The notes: a model not told the origin generated them from the letters alone. A stretch of 64,000 nucleotides of DNA from Prosthecobacter debontii (GCA_945862245.1 CAMAXN010000003.1:1-64000); one strand, 5' to 3'. Counted from the first letter of the stretch, positions 1 through 8,846 are shown. A program made the numbers and translations.

Positions 1-2729
1 ACGACCTGTTCCAGTCGGGCGAACATCGTGGCGCGATTCTCGCCGGTCCAATCGACCGCACCCGCCTTAACGAGGTTTTCCAAGATCCGCTTGTTGATGA
101 CCTTGGAATCGAGGCGGGAAGAGAAGTCCTCAAGGGAGAGGTAGTGGCCTTTGGCTTCGCGCTCGCGGATGGCGGAGGCCATGGCGGCTTCGCCGCAGTT
201 CTTTATGGCGGCGAGGCCGTAGCGGATAGCGGCTTTTCCCGAGGAAATTTCCGGGGCGAAGCGGAGGAGGGAATTGTTGAGGTCGGGTGGGAGGATTTCC
301 AGGCCCATGCGGTGGCACTCGTTGACGAAGACGGCGATTTTGTCGGTGTTGTTGACCTCGTTGGAAAGGAGGGCGGCCATGAATTCGACGGGGTGGTTCG
401 CTTTCATGTAGGCAGTCCAGTAGGAGATGTGGCCGTAACAGGCGGAATGGGATTTATTAAATCCATATCCGGCGAACATCTCGATCTTGTCGAAGATGGT
501 GCCCGCGAGTTTCTCGCCGATGTTGTTCGCCTCCTTGCAGCCTTCGATGAAACCGGCGCGTTCCTTCGCCATCTTCTCCTTGTCCTTTTTTCCCATGGCG
601 CGGCGGAGCAGGTCGGCCTTTCCGAGGGAGTATCCGGCGAGGAGTTTTGCAGCATTCTGCACCTGTTCCTGGTAAATCATCACACCATAGGTGTTACCGC
701 AAACTTGCTCCAAAAGGGGATGCTCGTATATCGCCTTCTTGCCCTTTTTTACGTCAAGCATCTGGTCGATGAACTGCATAGCACCTGGGCGATAAACAGC
801 GATCAAGTCGATGATATCGTCGATACTACGGATCTCGTATTTCTTGCAGGTCTCGACCATGCCGCCGGACTCAAGCTGGAACACTCCCATGGTCTCGCCG
901 CGGTTGAGCATGTCGAAGGTGAGTTGGTTATCGAGCGGGACTTTCTCGATATCAAAGTTTGGTATGTGTTTCCGAATGTGGGAGACGGCGTCGTGGATGA
1001 CGGTGAGGTTTTTTAGCCCTAGAAAATCCATTTTTAGCAGGCCGACCTCGGTAATCGCGTTCATGTCATACTGTGTGACGACCTCGCCCTCGTTGCCGAG
1101 CGTTAGTGGGATATGCTCGTCGAGCGGGCGATCTCCGATCACGATGCCGGCCGCGTGGATGCCGACGTTACGGTTAATGCCTTCTAGGCGAAGGGCGTAG
1201 GCCCAGAGATCTTTATAGCTCGAGGAGGATTGGATGAGTTCCCGTAGCTCGGTGTTTTTCTCGAACTCCCTAGCAAGGATGGATGAGCCGTAGAGATTTT
1301 TGTCTTCGCCTTCACTTGGCTTGGGATCGACGAGTTTCGCTATGCGATCCGCTTCACCGTAGGGGATACCGAGAACGCGGGAGACATCACGGATCACTGA
1401 CTTCGCTCCCATGGTGCCGTAGGTGATGATGTGGGAGACGGATTTTTCACCGTATTTTTTCCGCACATATTCAATAACCTCAGCGCGGCGGGACTGGCAG
1501 AAGTCGATGTCCACGTCGGGAGGTGAAACGCGCTCGGGGTTGAGGAATCGCTCAAAGAGGAGGCCGAATTGTAGCGGGCAGATGTTAGTGATACCCATCG
1601 CGTAAGAAGCTAGCGAACCTGCGGCGGAGCCTCGACCAGGACCGACTGGGATGTCGTTATCCCTAGCCCATTGTATGAAGTCCGCGGTAATGAGGAAGTA
1701 GGAGGCAAAGCCAAGGGAGTTGATGGTTTCGACTTCGTAGTGCAAGCGCTCTGCGATTTTTTGGGAGCTGGCCTTTTCTTCTCCATAGCGTTTCACCAGG
1801 CCGTCTTGGCAGATTTTCATCAGGTAATCCTCGCGCGGGGAGCCGTCGGGTGTGGGAAACTGCGGGTATTTCTCGGAGGACGTGGAGTCGAGTTTTATGG
1901 TGACATTGCAGCGCTCTGCGATGACGAGGGTATTGTCGCAGGCTTGGGGGATATCCTTAAAAATGGCGCGCATCTCTTCAGGTGTCTTGAAGTAGACTTC
2001 CGGGGTGTAGCGCATGCGGGTCTCATCGATGACCATTGAGCCGGTTCCGATACAGATCATCACATCGTGTGCTTCGTGGTCGGTGCGGTGGAGGAAATGA
2101 ACGTCGTTTGCGGCGACGACGGGAAGCGAGAGTTTTTCCGCGAGGGTAACGAGCTGAGAAATGAGACCAATCTGGGCTTCGAGGCCGTGGTTGTGGAGTT
2201 CTACAAAAAAATTGTTGGGACCGAAGATGTCGCGGAGTTCTGTTAGGACTTCGAGCGCCTTTTCGGTTTCGCCCTTCAAGAGCCACTCATTGACGGGGCC
2301 GGAGATACAGCCGGAGAGACAGATGATGCCAGCCGAATGAGCACGGAGGATTTCGCGGTCTACACGGGGTTTACCATTATAAAGACCCTCTAGATGGCCG
2401 ATTGAGGTGAGCTTGGAGAGGTTGTACCAGCCCTCGTCTGTCTCAGCGAGGAGGGTTAGGTGGGTGGCGGATTTACGGCTAGGGATCTTTTTTTTCTCCG
2501 CGATTGTCTCAGGGGCAAGGTAGATTTCGCACCCGAGGATGGGTTTTACGCCCTCTTTCTTGCAGGCTTGGTAGAACTCGATAGCTCCGAAAAGATTGCC
2601 GTGATCGGTTATAGCAACGGCTGGCATGCCGAGTTCCACAGCGCGTTTCGCCAGTTCCTCGGTGCGTATCATACCATCAAGCAGTGAGAATTCCGTATGC
2701 AGGTGGAGGTGGACAAAGGAATCGGACAT
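1..2729 (-). CDS. dnaE: DNA polymerase III subunit alpha (3' end beyond window)
   Basis: Catalytic subunit of the replicative DNA polymerase. About 909 N-terminal residues are visible; the C-terminal part (roughly a quarter of a typical 1150-1200 residue DnaE) lies off the left edge. The start codon at 2729 gives MSDSFVHLHLHTEFSLLDG, the classic PHP-domain opening, followed by AITDHGNLFGAIEFY. The palm motif PDVDIDFCQSRR is at about residues 403-414 and supplies two catalytic Asp; the third is in LLKMDFLGLKNL near residue 566. No frameshift is seen. The ATG is chosen because it gives the conserved DnaE N-terminus. The neighbour at 2859 is divergent. The long ORFs on the opposite strand here are shadows. 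Confidence 0.96.
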   Translation of the reverse strand, partial: MSDSFVHLHLHTEFSLLDGMIRTEELAKRAVELGMPAVAITDHGNLFGAIEFYQACKKEGVKPILGCEIYLAPETIAEKKKIPSRKSATHLTLLAETDEGWYNLSKLTSIGHLEGLYNGKPRVDREILRAHSAGIICLSGCISGPVNEWLLKGETEKALEVLTELRDIFGPNNFFVELHNHGLEAQIGLISQLVTLAEKLSLPVVAANDVHFLHRTDHEAHDVMICIGTGSMVIDETRMRYTPEVYFKTPEEMRAIFKDIPQACDNTLVIAERCNVTIKLDSTSSEKYPQFPTPDGSPREDYLMKICQDGLVKRYGEEKASSQKIAERLHYEVETINSLGFASYFLITADFIQWARDNDIPVGPGRGSAAGSLASYAMGITNICPLQFGLLFERFLNPERVSPPDVDIDFCQSRRAEVIEYVRKKYGEKSVSHIITYGTMGAKSVIRDVSRVLGIPYGEADRIAKLVDPKPSEGEDKNLYGSSILAREFEKNTELRELIQSSSSYKDLWAYALRLEGINRNVGIHAAGIVIGDRPLDEHIPLTLGNEGEVVTQYDMNAITEVGLLKMDFLGLKNLTVIHDAVSHIRKHIPNFDIEKVPLDNQLTFDMLNRGETMGVFQLESGGMVETCKKYEIRSIDDIIDLIAVYRPGAMQFIDQMLDVKKGKKAIYEHPLLEQVCGNTYGVMIYQEQVQNAAKLLAGYSLGKADLLRRAMGKKDKEKMAKERAGFIEGCKEANNIGEKLAGTIFDKIEMFAGYGFNKSHSACYGHISYWTAYMKANHPVEFMAALLSNEVNNTDKIAVFVNECHRMGLEILPPDLNNSLLRFAPEISSGKAAIRYGLAAIKNCGEAAMASAIREREAKGHYLSLEDFSSRLDSKVINKRILENLVKAGAVDWTGENRATMFARLEQV

Positions 2730-2858
2730 TTGAGGAGAGTATTGCAAAGGGTCGGTATGGAATTGTCGATGGAAACAAATTGTATCGCTGATTAAACGGT
2801 TGATTTTGGCAACGAGGGGGGCTTGCATGGTTGCTTAGCCGCCTCGGCGAATAAACTT

Positions 2859-3677
2859 ATGTCCAAAAAGAACACACTCTCCACAGAATCCAGCGGCCCG
2901 TTGGGCGAGATTTCCCAGGCACCTCCCGCGTTTGAGGTATTCCTCGATAAACACCAGACGAAGATCATCGTTTTCGCCATCATTCTAGCGATCGGTGCCG
3001 CGGTTTATGTCGTTAACAAAGGCATCGTGCAAAGTGCGGAGGAAACGGCGGGAAGCCAACTAGCGAAGGCGGAGGATATTTCTGATCTACAAGGAGTGGT
3101 AAAAAATCATGAGGGAACATCAGCTGCCAGCAGTGCGCAGGTTCTTCTTGCCGATAAGCAATGGCAGGATGGGCAGCAGGACGATGCAGTCGCTACGCTT
3201 AATGCGTTTATAGCAGGCGCAAAACAACACCCTGCGCTGCCAAACGCAAAGGTGAGTTTGGCCTCTAAGCTGATTGCCCAAGGCAAGAATGATGAAGGGG
3301 TGGAGATTTTGCGCGAAATAACCGATGATTCTAACTCTCGTTTTCTCGCTCCCTATGCATGGATTTTGCTCGGCGATGTCGAGGTGGCCAAGGGCGACAC
3401 CAAAGCCGCCAGAAAAGCTTATGAGATGGTTGGGACCGAGTTCGCCGACAGCTCTTTTTCCCGTGATGCATCGCAGCGGTTGCTATTGCTAAAAGCCGTA
3501 GCTCCGGTTGAGGTTGCAGCTCCCATCGTCGTGCCAGAAACGAATTTAACCGACCAGCAAGACGGAGACAAGGCTCCAGGTGAACAGCAGATAAAAGATC
3601 CGATTAATCCCGAGAAAGAAGGCGCTGGCGATGCGGGAGCGGATCCCCTCCTCAAAGAATCTACTGATTCAGAATAA
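2859..3677 (+). CDS. Membrane-anchored TPR-like protein, YfgM-type
   Basis: A 272-residue protein with a cytoplasmic N-terminus, one membrane helix at about residues 36-53 (KIIVFAIILAIGAAVYVV) and a helical-repeat domain at about 60-215, with TPR-like spacing of small and aromatic residues (YAWILLGDVEVAKGD). The tail is rich in Pro, Asp and Glu. The arrangement resembles the YfgM/TPR_21 family, which in Enterobacteria assists the SecYEG translocon or periplasmic chaperones. That role here is inference. The start is the ATG at 2859; an upstream in-frame TTG adds 12 residues with no similarity to a protein start. The bactofilin gene follows after a 52-bp gap. Confidence 0.7.
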   Translation: MSKKNTLSTESSGPLGEISQAPPAFEVFLDKHQTKIIVFAIILAIGAAVYVVNKGIVQSAEETAGSQLAKAEDISDLQGVVKNHEGTSAASSAQVLLADKQWQDGQQDDAVATLNAFIAGAKQHPALPNAKVSLASKLIAQGKNDEGVEILREITDDSNSRFLAPYAWILLGDVEVAKGDTKAARKAYEMVGTEFADSSFSRDASQRLLLLKAVAPVEVAAPIVVPETNLTDQQDGDKAPGEQQIKDPINPEKEGAGDAGADPLLKESTDSE

Positions 3678-3694
3678 TTTTTGGGAAAAGTCGA

Positions 3695-3722
3695 TTGACA
3701 GGCACAGCGTCAAATTTATAGC
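3695..3722 (+). promoter_or_regulatory. Candidate sigma70-type promoter ahead of the bactofilin gene
   Basis: A perfect -35 hexamer TTGACA (3695-3700) is followed after 16 bp by TATAGC (3717-3722). Transcription would begin around 3729-3730, which coincides with the GTG chosen as the bactofilin start, so the mRNA could be leaderless. The -10 is only a 4/6 match, so this is tentative. Confidence 0.4.
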
Positions 3723-3729
3723 GTTACCT

Positions 3730-4290
3730 GTGTTTAAAAAAGTAATTGGCCAAGATTCCAGCGAACCACAGAAGCTATCGCTGACCACCCCTGAGGAGCG
3801 TTCTTATTCTACCCCTGCTCAAAGGGATTCATCCAGCCCTTCCTACGGCTCACAGACTGCCGCGCTTGGACCTATTCCAAAGCCTCAGAGCGGCGGCGTG
3901 CGAAACGTTCTTTCATCCGATGTGGAGATCAAGGGTATCGTGAAGTTCCAGCACGACCTTATCGTTGATGGAAATATCGAGGGAGAAATCCACTCAGCTG
4001 GAAACCTTACAGTAGGTGAGAACGCTCGGATCAAGGCCGAGATCAAGACGGGCACCGTCGTGATTTATGGGAAAGTGCACGGCAACATTGCCGCTGTGGA
4101 GCGTGTCGAATTAAAGGCAAGTGCTGAGGTAGTTGGCGATATTAAGGCAAAGACGCTGGTGATCGAGGGTGGTGCGATATTTGTCGGAAAATCAACTGTC
4201 GGAACGCCGACACAAGCAGCATCCGCGGTAGTCGACCCAAAGCCCGCGCCGACTGCCACCGCCACACAAACCGCCTTGGCGGTTGGTTGA
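3730..4290 (+). CDS. Bactofilin family cytoskeletal protein
   Basis: Polymer-forming protein of the bactofilin (DUF583) family. Bactofilins assemble into membrane-associated filaments that organise cell shape, peptidoglycan enzymes or polar structures. The product has 186 residues with GTG as start. A disordered Ser/Pro-rich N-terminus (about 1-60) precedes a beta-helix of short repeats with regularly spaced Gly and hydrophobic residues, for example DLIVDGNIEGEIHSAGNLTV and VVIYGKVHGNIAAVERV. The C-terminal tail is Ala/Pro/Thr-rich. The reading frame stays open upstream into the preceding gene, but GTG at 3730 lies between genes and gives the natural start MFKKVIGQ. A second bactofilin-like gene follows 34 bp downstream. 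Confidence 0.9.
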   Translation: MFKKVIGQDSSEPQKLSLTTPEERSYSTPAQRDSSSPSYGSQTAALGPIPKPQSGGVRNVLSSDVEIKGIVKFQHDLIVDGNIEGEIHSAGNLTVGENARIKAEIKTGTVVIYGKVHGNIAAVERVELKASAEVVGDIKAKTLVIEGGAIFVGKSTVGTPTQAASAVVDPKPAPTATATQTALAVG

Positions 4291-4324
4291 GCCGTGATGT
4301 GTCTTTTTCCATTTATTATAATCA

Positions 4325-5158
4325 GTGAAGGATGTTGAAGCGAACGCGAATCGCATCGAGCTGGTTTGCCCGAAGTGTGATAGTAATCAGTGGGAGCCGG
4401 CTATGGTCATTTCGACCGTTTGCCGCTCCTGTGGATTCCATATGGATATAAAAGACGGTAAGCCCGTTCTGAGTCCCATGCATGTCACCAAACTGGTAAC
4501 TCCTGGCAATTCTCCCATCCAGCATGCATCGACAGGAGGTGCGCACGATGAACCCAAACAGATCAAACGCGATAGGGTGGGTTTCTTCCGCAAAATTTTC
4601 CAAGGTGAACCCGCCAAACGCTTAGTAGACTGCTTTCATTGCGGTAAAATTTTTGAAGTCGTGCGCGACGCGCAATCCAGCCAGTGCCTCAAGTGCGGTG
4701 GCTATATTAGCCTCAAGGATTTCGAAGTTAACAACGAATGGCGGCGGGGAATCCAAACGCGCGGTAATGTAATCATTCTCAAAAGTGGCACAGTCATCGG
4801 GGTTCATGTGCAGTGCCACGACCTTACGGTTTTTGGAAAGCTCGCAGCGTCGGTTGAGTGCTCTGGTATCCTGCGCATCAGAAGTCACGGCAAAATCATC
4901 GGTAATATAAAATGCCGTGAACTTCGTGTGGAGCGCGGTGCCAAAGTCGAATTTCAGGGAGAAATCTCTGCGGAACATGCTTTTATCGATGGAAATGTTA
5001 AAGCGCAACTCACCTGCACGGGGACAATTACGCTACAAAAGAAATCCCACCTCCAAGGTCTCGCCAGGGCGGGCGGTATTGTCGTTAAGGCAGGTGCAAA
5101 ACACTCAGGCATGATGGAGATCGTTAAAGTGCCTACCGACGTCACCAAGGTCGTTTGA
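4325..5158 (+). CDS. Bactofilin-like protein with two N-terminal zinc ribbons
   Basis: A 277-residue protein. The N-terminal part holds two four-cysteine zinc ribbons: C15/C18...C33/C36 (CPKC, CRSC) and C103/C106...C121/C124 (CFHC, CLKC). A bactofilin-type beta-helix follows from about residue 135 to 270 (NVIILKSGTVIGVHVQCHDL, GNIKCRELRVERGAKVEF). Start is GTG at 4325. The combination suggests a filament or scaffold subunit with metal-stabilised adaptor modules. It probably co-polymerises with or regulates the bactofilin encoded just upstream; that partnership is inferred from adjacency. The last codons overlap a possible TTG start of nadA, suggesting one transcript. Confidence 0.82.
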   Translation: MKDVEANANRIELVCPKCDSNQWEPAMVISTVCRSCGFHMDIKDGKPVLSPMHVTKLVTPGNSPIQHASTGGAHDEPKQIKRDRVGFFRKIFQGEPAKRLVDCFHCGKIFEVVRDAQSSQCLKCGGYISLKDFEVNNEWRRGIQTRGNVIILKSGTVIGVHVQCHDLTVFGKLAASVECSGILRIRSHGKIIGNIKCRELRVERGAKVEFQGEISAEHAFIDGNVKAQLTCTGTITLQKKSHLQGLARAGGIVVKAGAKHSGMMEIVKVPTDVTKVV

Positions 5159-5196
5159 CGCTTGCATCTTCGCAGGACACGAGGAAATTTCCCGTC

Positions 5197-6132
5197 ATGC
5201 AGCTCGCCTTAGATCTGAAAGCCGAAATCATGGAACTGAAGGGCGCGAGGAATGCCGTGATCCTCGCACACAATTACCAAACTGGGGATATCCAGGATGT
5301 GGCTGATTACGTGGGAGATTCCCTTGGACTCGCCTACCATGCCAAGATGACCGATGCAGATGTCATCGTTTTCTGCGGTGTGCATTTCATGGCGGAAACC
5401 GCGAAGATTGTGAACCCCGCGAAGATTGTAGTCCTGCCTGACAAGGATGCTGGCTGCTCGCTGGAGCAATCCTGCCCCGCAGACAAGCTAGCCGCTTTTC
5501 TAGAGACGAATCGTCAGAAGAATTACTACGTCATCGCGTATATCAACTGTTCCGGCGGAGTAAAGGCGCTCTGCGATGTAATCTGCACATCCGGTAATGC
5601 CGTGAAAATCGTCAACCAAGCGCCCGCTGATCGCCCCATCCTTTTTGTCCCCGACGCGAACCTCGGCGCATGGGTGATGGAGCAGACCGGCCGGAAAATG
5701 GATCTCTGGCAGGGTTCCTGTTACGTTCATGTCGAGTTCACCCGAGATTCCATCAACCGCATCAAGGCCGAGTATCCAGACGCGCTCGTCGTCGCCCATC
5801 CGGAATGTACCCAAGCCGTGCGGCTCCTCGCGGACGAGGTTTGCTCGACTGAGAAAATGGTTTCCTTTTGTAGAAACGCGCCGGTCAAGGATATCATCGT
5901 CGTCACCGAGAGCGGCATGCTCCACCGCTTGAAGCGGGAGTGCCCTGACAAAAATCTGATTCCCGGTCCCACTGACCGCTGTGCCTGCGCGGACTGCCGC
6001 TACATGAAAATGAACACCATGGAAAAACTCCGCAACTGCCTACGCGACCTCGCACCGCGCGTCGAGATGAACGAGGATATCCGCAAGCGCGCGGAACTTC
6101 CTTTGCTGCGCATGCTCGAGCAGTCTAAATGA
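5197..6132 (+). CDS. nadA: Quinolinate synthase
   Basis: Condenses iminoaspartate with dihydroxyacetone phosphate to quinolinate in de novo NAD synthesis, using a [4Fe-4S] cluster. The family pattern is clear: NAVILAHNYQTGDIQDVADY, GDSLGLA, CGVHFMAETAKI, DVICTSGNAV, HPECTQAVR, ESGMLHRLK. Cluster ligands fit the Cys in DAGCSLE, GSCYVHVEF and CACADCRYM. The ATG at 5197 gives 311 residues and has GAGGAA 10 nt upstream. A TTG at 5155 that overlaps the preceding stop is an alternative and would add 14 residues. No nadB or nadC is adjacent. Confidence 0.95.
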   Translation: MQLALDLKAEIMELKGARNAVILAHNYQTGDIQDVADYVGDSLGLAYHAKMTDADVIVFCGVHFMAETAKIVNPAKIVVLPDKDAGCSLEQSCPADKLAAFLETNRQKNYYVIAYINCSGGVKALCDVICTSGNAVKIVNQAPADRPILFVPDANLGAWVMEQTGRKMDLWQGSCYVHVEFTRDSINRIKAEYPDALVVAHPECTQAVRLLADEVCSTEKMVSFCRNAPVKDIIVVTESGMLHRLKRECPDKNLIPGPTDRCACADCRYMKMNTMEKLRNCLRDLAPRVEMNEDIRKRAELPLLRMLEQSK

Positions 6133-6256
6133 GGTGTGAAAAATGCATGTGCTCTCGATGTCTAGCAATAGTAAGCTAGTTCCTTGTCTACGCTTAATTT
6201 TACGAAAATTCAATTGACCATACCCTGAGATCGTATCTGAATTGCTTATAGCACTA

Positions 6257-6835
6257 ATGAAAAACCCACACCATTCCTCTTCATCGAAAGGCTTCACACT
6301 CATCGAGTTGTTGGTCGTGATCGCCATCATCGGAACCCTTGCCGCAGCAGGCTTCTCTGTCGGTCCCGCGATTATAAACAGTGCTAAGAAAACGAGCGGC
6401 ATGGCGACGGCATCTGCCATCGCGATGGCGGTAGAGCAATACTACACGGAGTATGCAGCGCTGCCTGCCGATAGTGATAGTGTCTCGACCGATACGCAGC
6501 TAGATTCTACTACTAATGGAATTGGTACATTAAATATTCTAGCGGGTGAGGATGTTAACGGCCAAAATCCGCGTAAGATACGATTCCTTAGCGTCAAGCA
6601 GGCCAAGAATGGTATAGATGGCGCTGTATATACCGGAAATTCGATTAGCAAGATTGTCGATCCTTTTGGAGAACCTTACTTTATCAGATTGGATTATGAT
6701 TACGACGAGGTTCTTAGGTTTACGCCGAATGGAAGCACTGCAGTCACACTCAGAGGTCGCAGGGTTGCCGTTCACAGTCTTGGCGTCAAAAAGAATGGTA
6801 CACCGACTGCCAAAACCTTGATTAAGACATGGTAA
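6257..6835 (+). CDS. Type IV pilin-like / type II secretion pseudopilin
   Basis: A 192-residue prepilin. The leader MKNPHHSSSSKG ends in Gly and is followed by FTLIELLVVIAIIGTLAA, the N-methylation/cleavage motif with Glu at position +5 and a long hydrophobic helix. The rest is a GspG/H-like globular domain with PFGEPYFIRLDYDYD. It would be processed by a prepilin peptidase (not in this window) and assembled into a pseudopilus or serve as an exported protein. ATG at 6257 is preferred to an upstream TTG that adds five residues. It stands alone here, about 7 kb from the gspE/F/G cassette, with a tiny lipoprotein gene behind it. Confidence 0.85.
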   Translation: MKNPHHSSSSKGFTLIELLVVIAIIGTLAAAGFSVGPAIINSAKKTSGMATASAIAMAVEQYYTEYAALPADSDSVSTDTQLDSTTNGIGTLNILAGEDVNGQNPRKIRFLSVKQAKNGIDGAVYTGNSISKIVDPFGEPYFIRLDYDYDEVLRFTPNGSTAVTLRGRRVAVHSLGVKKNGTPTAKTLIKTW

Positions 6836-6895
6836 GTTGCTGGTTTTATTAAAAATTAGCTTTACTTAAACATTTTTTAGCAATACATTTTCACC

Positions 6896-7069
6896 ATGAA
6901 AGTGCTGTTGCTCATCTCAGTCGTTTTTTCCTTAGTTTCCTGCAATACCAGCATCGGTGTATGGCGCGATACCAAGGCTGCCTTCAAATGGACGGCTCGA
7001 AAAATCTCTGAAAGTAGTAATGGCGGCGGTGGCTCTTACGACACAGATTACGATGCGCCAGTCTATTGA
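6896..7069 (+). CDS. Small lipoprotein (57 aa)
   Basis: The ORF MKVLLLISVVFSLVSCNTS... has a basic start, a hydrophobic stretch and a lipobox LVSC (Cys at 16), so the mature product would be a lipid-anchored peptide of only about 42 residues. The mature part contains VWRDTKAAFKWTARK and a Gly-rich then Tyr/Asp-rich tail. I do not recognise a family. It sits 60 bp after the pseudopilin gene on the same strand and ends 20 bp before the convergent dapF stop. The classic signal sequence supports a real gene despite its size. Confidence 0.6.
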   Translation: MKVLLLISVVFSLVSCNTSIGVWRDTKAAFKWTARKISESSNGGGGSYDTDYDAPVY

Positions 7070-7089
7070 GGGCAATAGTCCGCCCTTCC

Positions 7090-7908
7090 TCAGATTTCGA
7101 TCTCGCCTTCAAAGACGAAATCCGCTGGGCCGGTGAGGGTGATATCTGTGAAAGTATCGGAGCCGATTTTTTCGAAGCAGATTATTAATGTATCGCCCCC
7201 TTCGACATCGACTTTTATCGGCGATTCCGCACCGGTGAGTAGGTGATGGATTAAGGCCGAAGCGACCATGCCAGTGCCACATGCTAAGGTCTCATCCTCG
7301 ACGCCACGCTCGTAAGTGCGGATCGAGATGTGGCCAGGTGAAAGAACTTTCGCGAAGTTTGCATTCGATCCGGCCGGTGCGAAATAGTCGTGGTTACGAA
7401 TGGCACAGCCGTGTTGGAATACATCGATGTTTTCTAAATCTTTTACGAAGCTCACCACGTGGGGGACTCCGGTGTTCACGAAATGCAGTGCTCCATTAAA
7501 GCCTTTAATTTTCGCAGGGCAGTTCATTTCCAGATTCTTTGGCTCCGACATGGCGATGCGGACGTCATCTCCAACGATTTCGGCAGTGAGGGTACCGGCG
7601 ATGGTCTCAAAGCTCACACTTTTCGGCAATTCCTGCTCACCGGAGAGATGGGCGGTGAAGAATCCAAAGCAGCGCGCGCCATTTCCGCACATATCCGCCT
7701 CGCCACCGTCGGCGTTGTAGTAACGGAATTTGTAGTCCGCGCCTTTTTCGGCCGGTTCCACGGCGAGCAGCCCGTCGGCCCCGATGCCGCGGTGGCGGTC
7801 GCAGAGCGCGGCGATAGTATCCTCGTCGAGCGAGATGGAGAGATCGCGGTTGTCTATGACGATGAAGTCATTTCCCGCGCCGTTCATTTTGTAGAAGTGG
7901 AGGAGCAT
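7090..7908 (-). CDS. dapF: Diaminopimelate epimerase
   Basis: Interconverts LL- and meso-diaminopimelate for lysine and peptidoglycan synthesis, in the cytoplasm. The 272-residue protein starts MLLHFYKMNGAGNDFIVIDN. It shows both catalytic cysteines in their usual settings: C74 in ADMCGNGARC and C210 in ETLACGTGM. The GxxxTPHVV-like segment is NTGVPHVVSF. Length is typical for the family. On the minus strand it follows trpA, separated by an AT-rich inverted repeat. lysA, the next lysine-pathway enzyme, lies 34 kb away in the window. Confidence 0.96.
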   Translation of the reverse strand: MLLHFYKMNGAGNDFIVIDNRDLSISLDEDTIAALCDRHRGIGADGLLAVEPAEKGADYKFRYYNADGGEADMCGNGARCFGFFTAHLSGEQELPKSVSFETIAGTLTAEIVGDDVRIAMSEPKNLEMNCPAKIKGFNGALHFVNTGVPHVVSFVKDLENIDVFQHGCAIRNHDYFAPAGSNANFAKVLSPGHISIRTYERGVEDETLACGTGMVASALIHHLLTGAESPIKVDVEGGDTLIICFEKIGSDTFTDITLTGPADFVFEGEIEI

Positions 7909-7910
7909 AA

Positions 7911-8058
7911 AAATTCAAATTTCAAAATTCAACTCTCAAGGAAGAACACATAGGCGGCGGGGAGTATTGCGGAGGCGTCTTGCGTTGGCAAGGCGGCGAT
8001 TTGATTCAGCCTCTGCAGTCCAAGAGCGCGTTGCCCTCTTCCATGAGAGTTGAATTTT
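7911..8058. repeat. AT-rich inverted repeat between trpA and dapF
   Basis: A left arm of about 35 nt built from alternating AAATT/TTCAA runs ends in CTCAAGGAAGA (to about 7945). It is matched by an inverted arm TGAGAGTTGAATTTT at 8044-8058, with a GC-rich spacer between. The same design (AT arm plus CTCAATGAAGA or CTCAAGGAAGA) recurs at about 17480, 30853 and 44155 in this window. Confidence 0.6.
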
Positions 8059-8846
8059 CACCGTATCGCGTCGATCAGCGGTTTGGCAAAACTCCGCACC
8101 GCTTGCGCGGGGTTTGTGAGATTCAGTTCCACCTGTTTCACGATCGCAGAGCCGACGATCACTCCGTCACAGGACTTCGCTACCATCGCCGCCTGTTCCG
8201 GGTTTGAGATGCCGAAGCCGACACAAACTGGCACATCGGTGTGCGCCTTGATGGCAGCGACCTGCGCCGGTATCGTCTCGGCCGGAGCCGAGTGGCCGCC
8301 GGTCACACCGCTACGGGAAAGCGCATAGACAAATCCTTCCGCCTGCTGTGCAAGGAATTTCACCCGCTCCGGCGGTGTGGAAGGAGCGATCAAACGGATA
8401 TGGGAAAGTCCGTTGTTTTCCGCCAATTCTGCCGAGAGCGAAGCCTCGTCTGGCGGAAGGTCAAGCAATAGCACGCCGTCTGCGCCGGCCTCGACCGCAT
8501 CTTTTTGGAATTTTGCGAAGCCGTAGGTGAAGATCGGATTCAGGTATGTGAAAAGGACCAGCGGTGTCTTGTTGTCAGTCTCACGAAAAGCGCGGATCAG
8601 ATCCAGCGTTCGGGAGGTTGTCATGCCTGCCTTGAGTGCACGGTCGGCGGCCATCTGGTTCACGATACCGTCTGCCAGCGGATCGGAAAACGGCAAACCC
8701 AGTTCGATTACATCTGCCCCGATATCCGCCAGCGTATGCATCACCTCCAACGATAGGTCGAAAGTGGGATCGCCTGCAGCCACATAGGCGATGAAGGCTT
8801 TTCTGTGATTGGCTTTCAGGGTTGCGAAGGTCTCGGCAAGGCGCAT
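8058..8846 (-). CDS. trpA: Tryptophan synthase alpha subunit
   Basis: Cleaves indole-3-glycerol phosphate to indole and glyceraldehyde-3-phosphate; normally works as an alpha2beta2 complex with TrpB. From ATG 8846 (MRLAETFATLKANHRKAF) the catalytic Glu is E48 (VIELGLPFSDP) and the catalytic Asp is D59 (PLADG), almost the E49/D60 numbering of E. coli, which supports this start. An upstream ATG at 8873 would add nine residues. The usual GPxIQ after PLADG is GIVNQ here. Phosphate-binding VGFGIS and GVIVGSAIV are present. No trpB is adjacent. Confidence 0.95.
   Translation of the reverse strand: MRLAETFATLKANHRKAFIAYVAAGDPTFDLSLEVMHTLADIGADVIELGLPFSDPLADGIVNQMAADRALKAGMTTSRTLDLIRAFRETDNKTPLVLFTYLNPIFTYGFAKFQKDAVEAGADGVLLLDLPPDEASLSAELAENNGLSHIRLIAPSTPPERVKFLAQQAEGFVYALSRSGVTGGHSAPAETIPAQVAAIKAHTDVPVCVGFGISNPEQAAMVAKSCDGVIVGSAIVKQVELNLTNPAQAVRSFAKPLIDAIR

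Noticed and set aside
144..1016. 290-codon plus-strand ORF
   Set aside because: Exactly antisense to dnaE, whose PHP and palm motifs are clear; the product has no recognisable domain.
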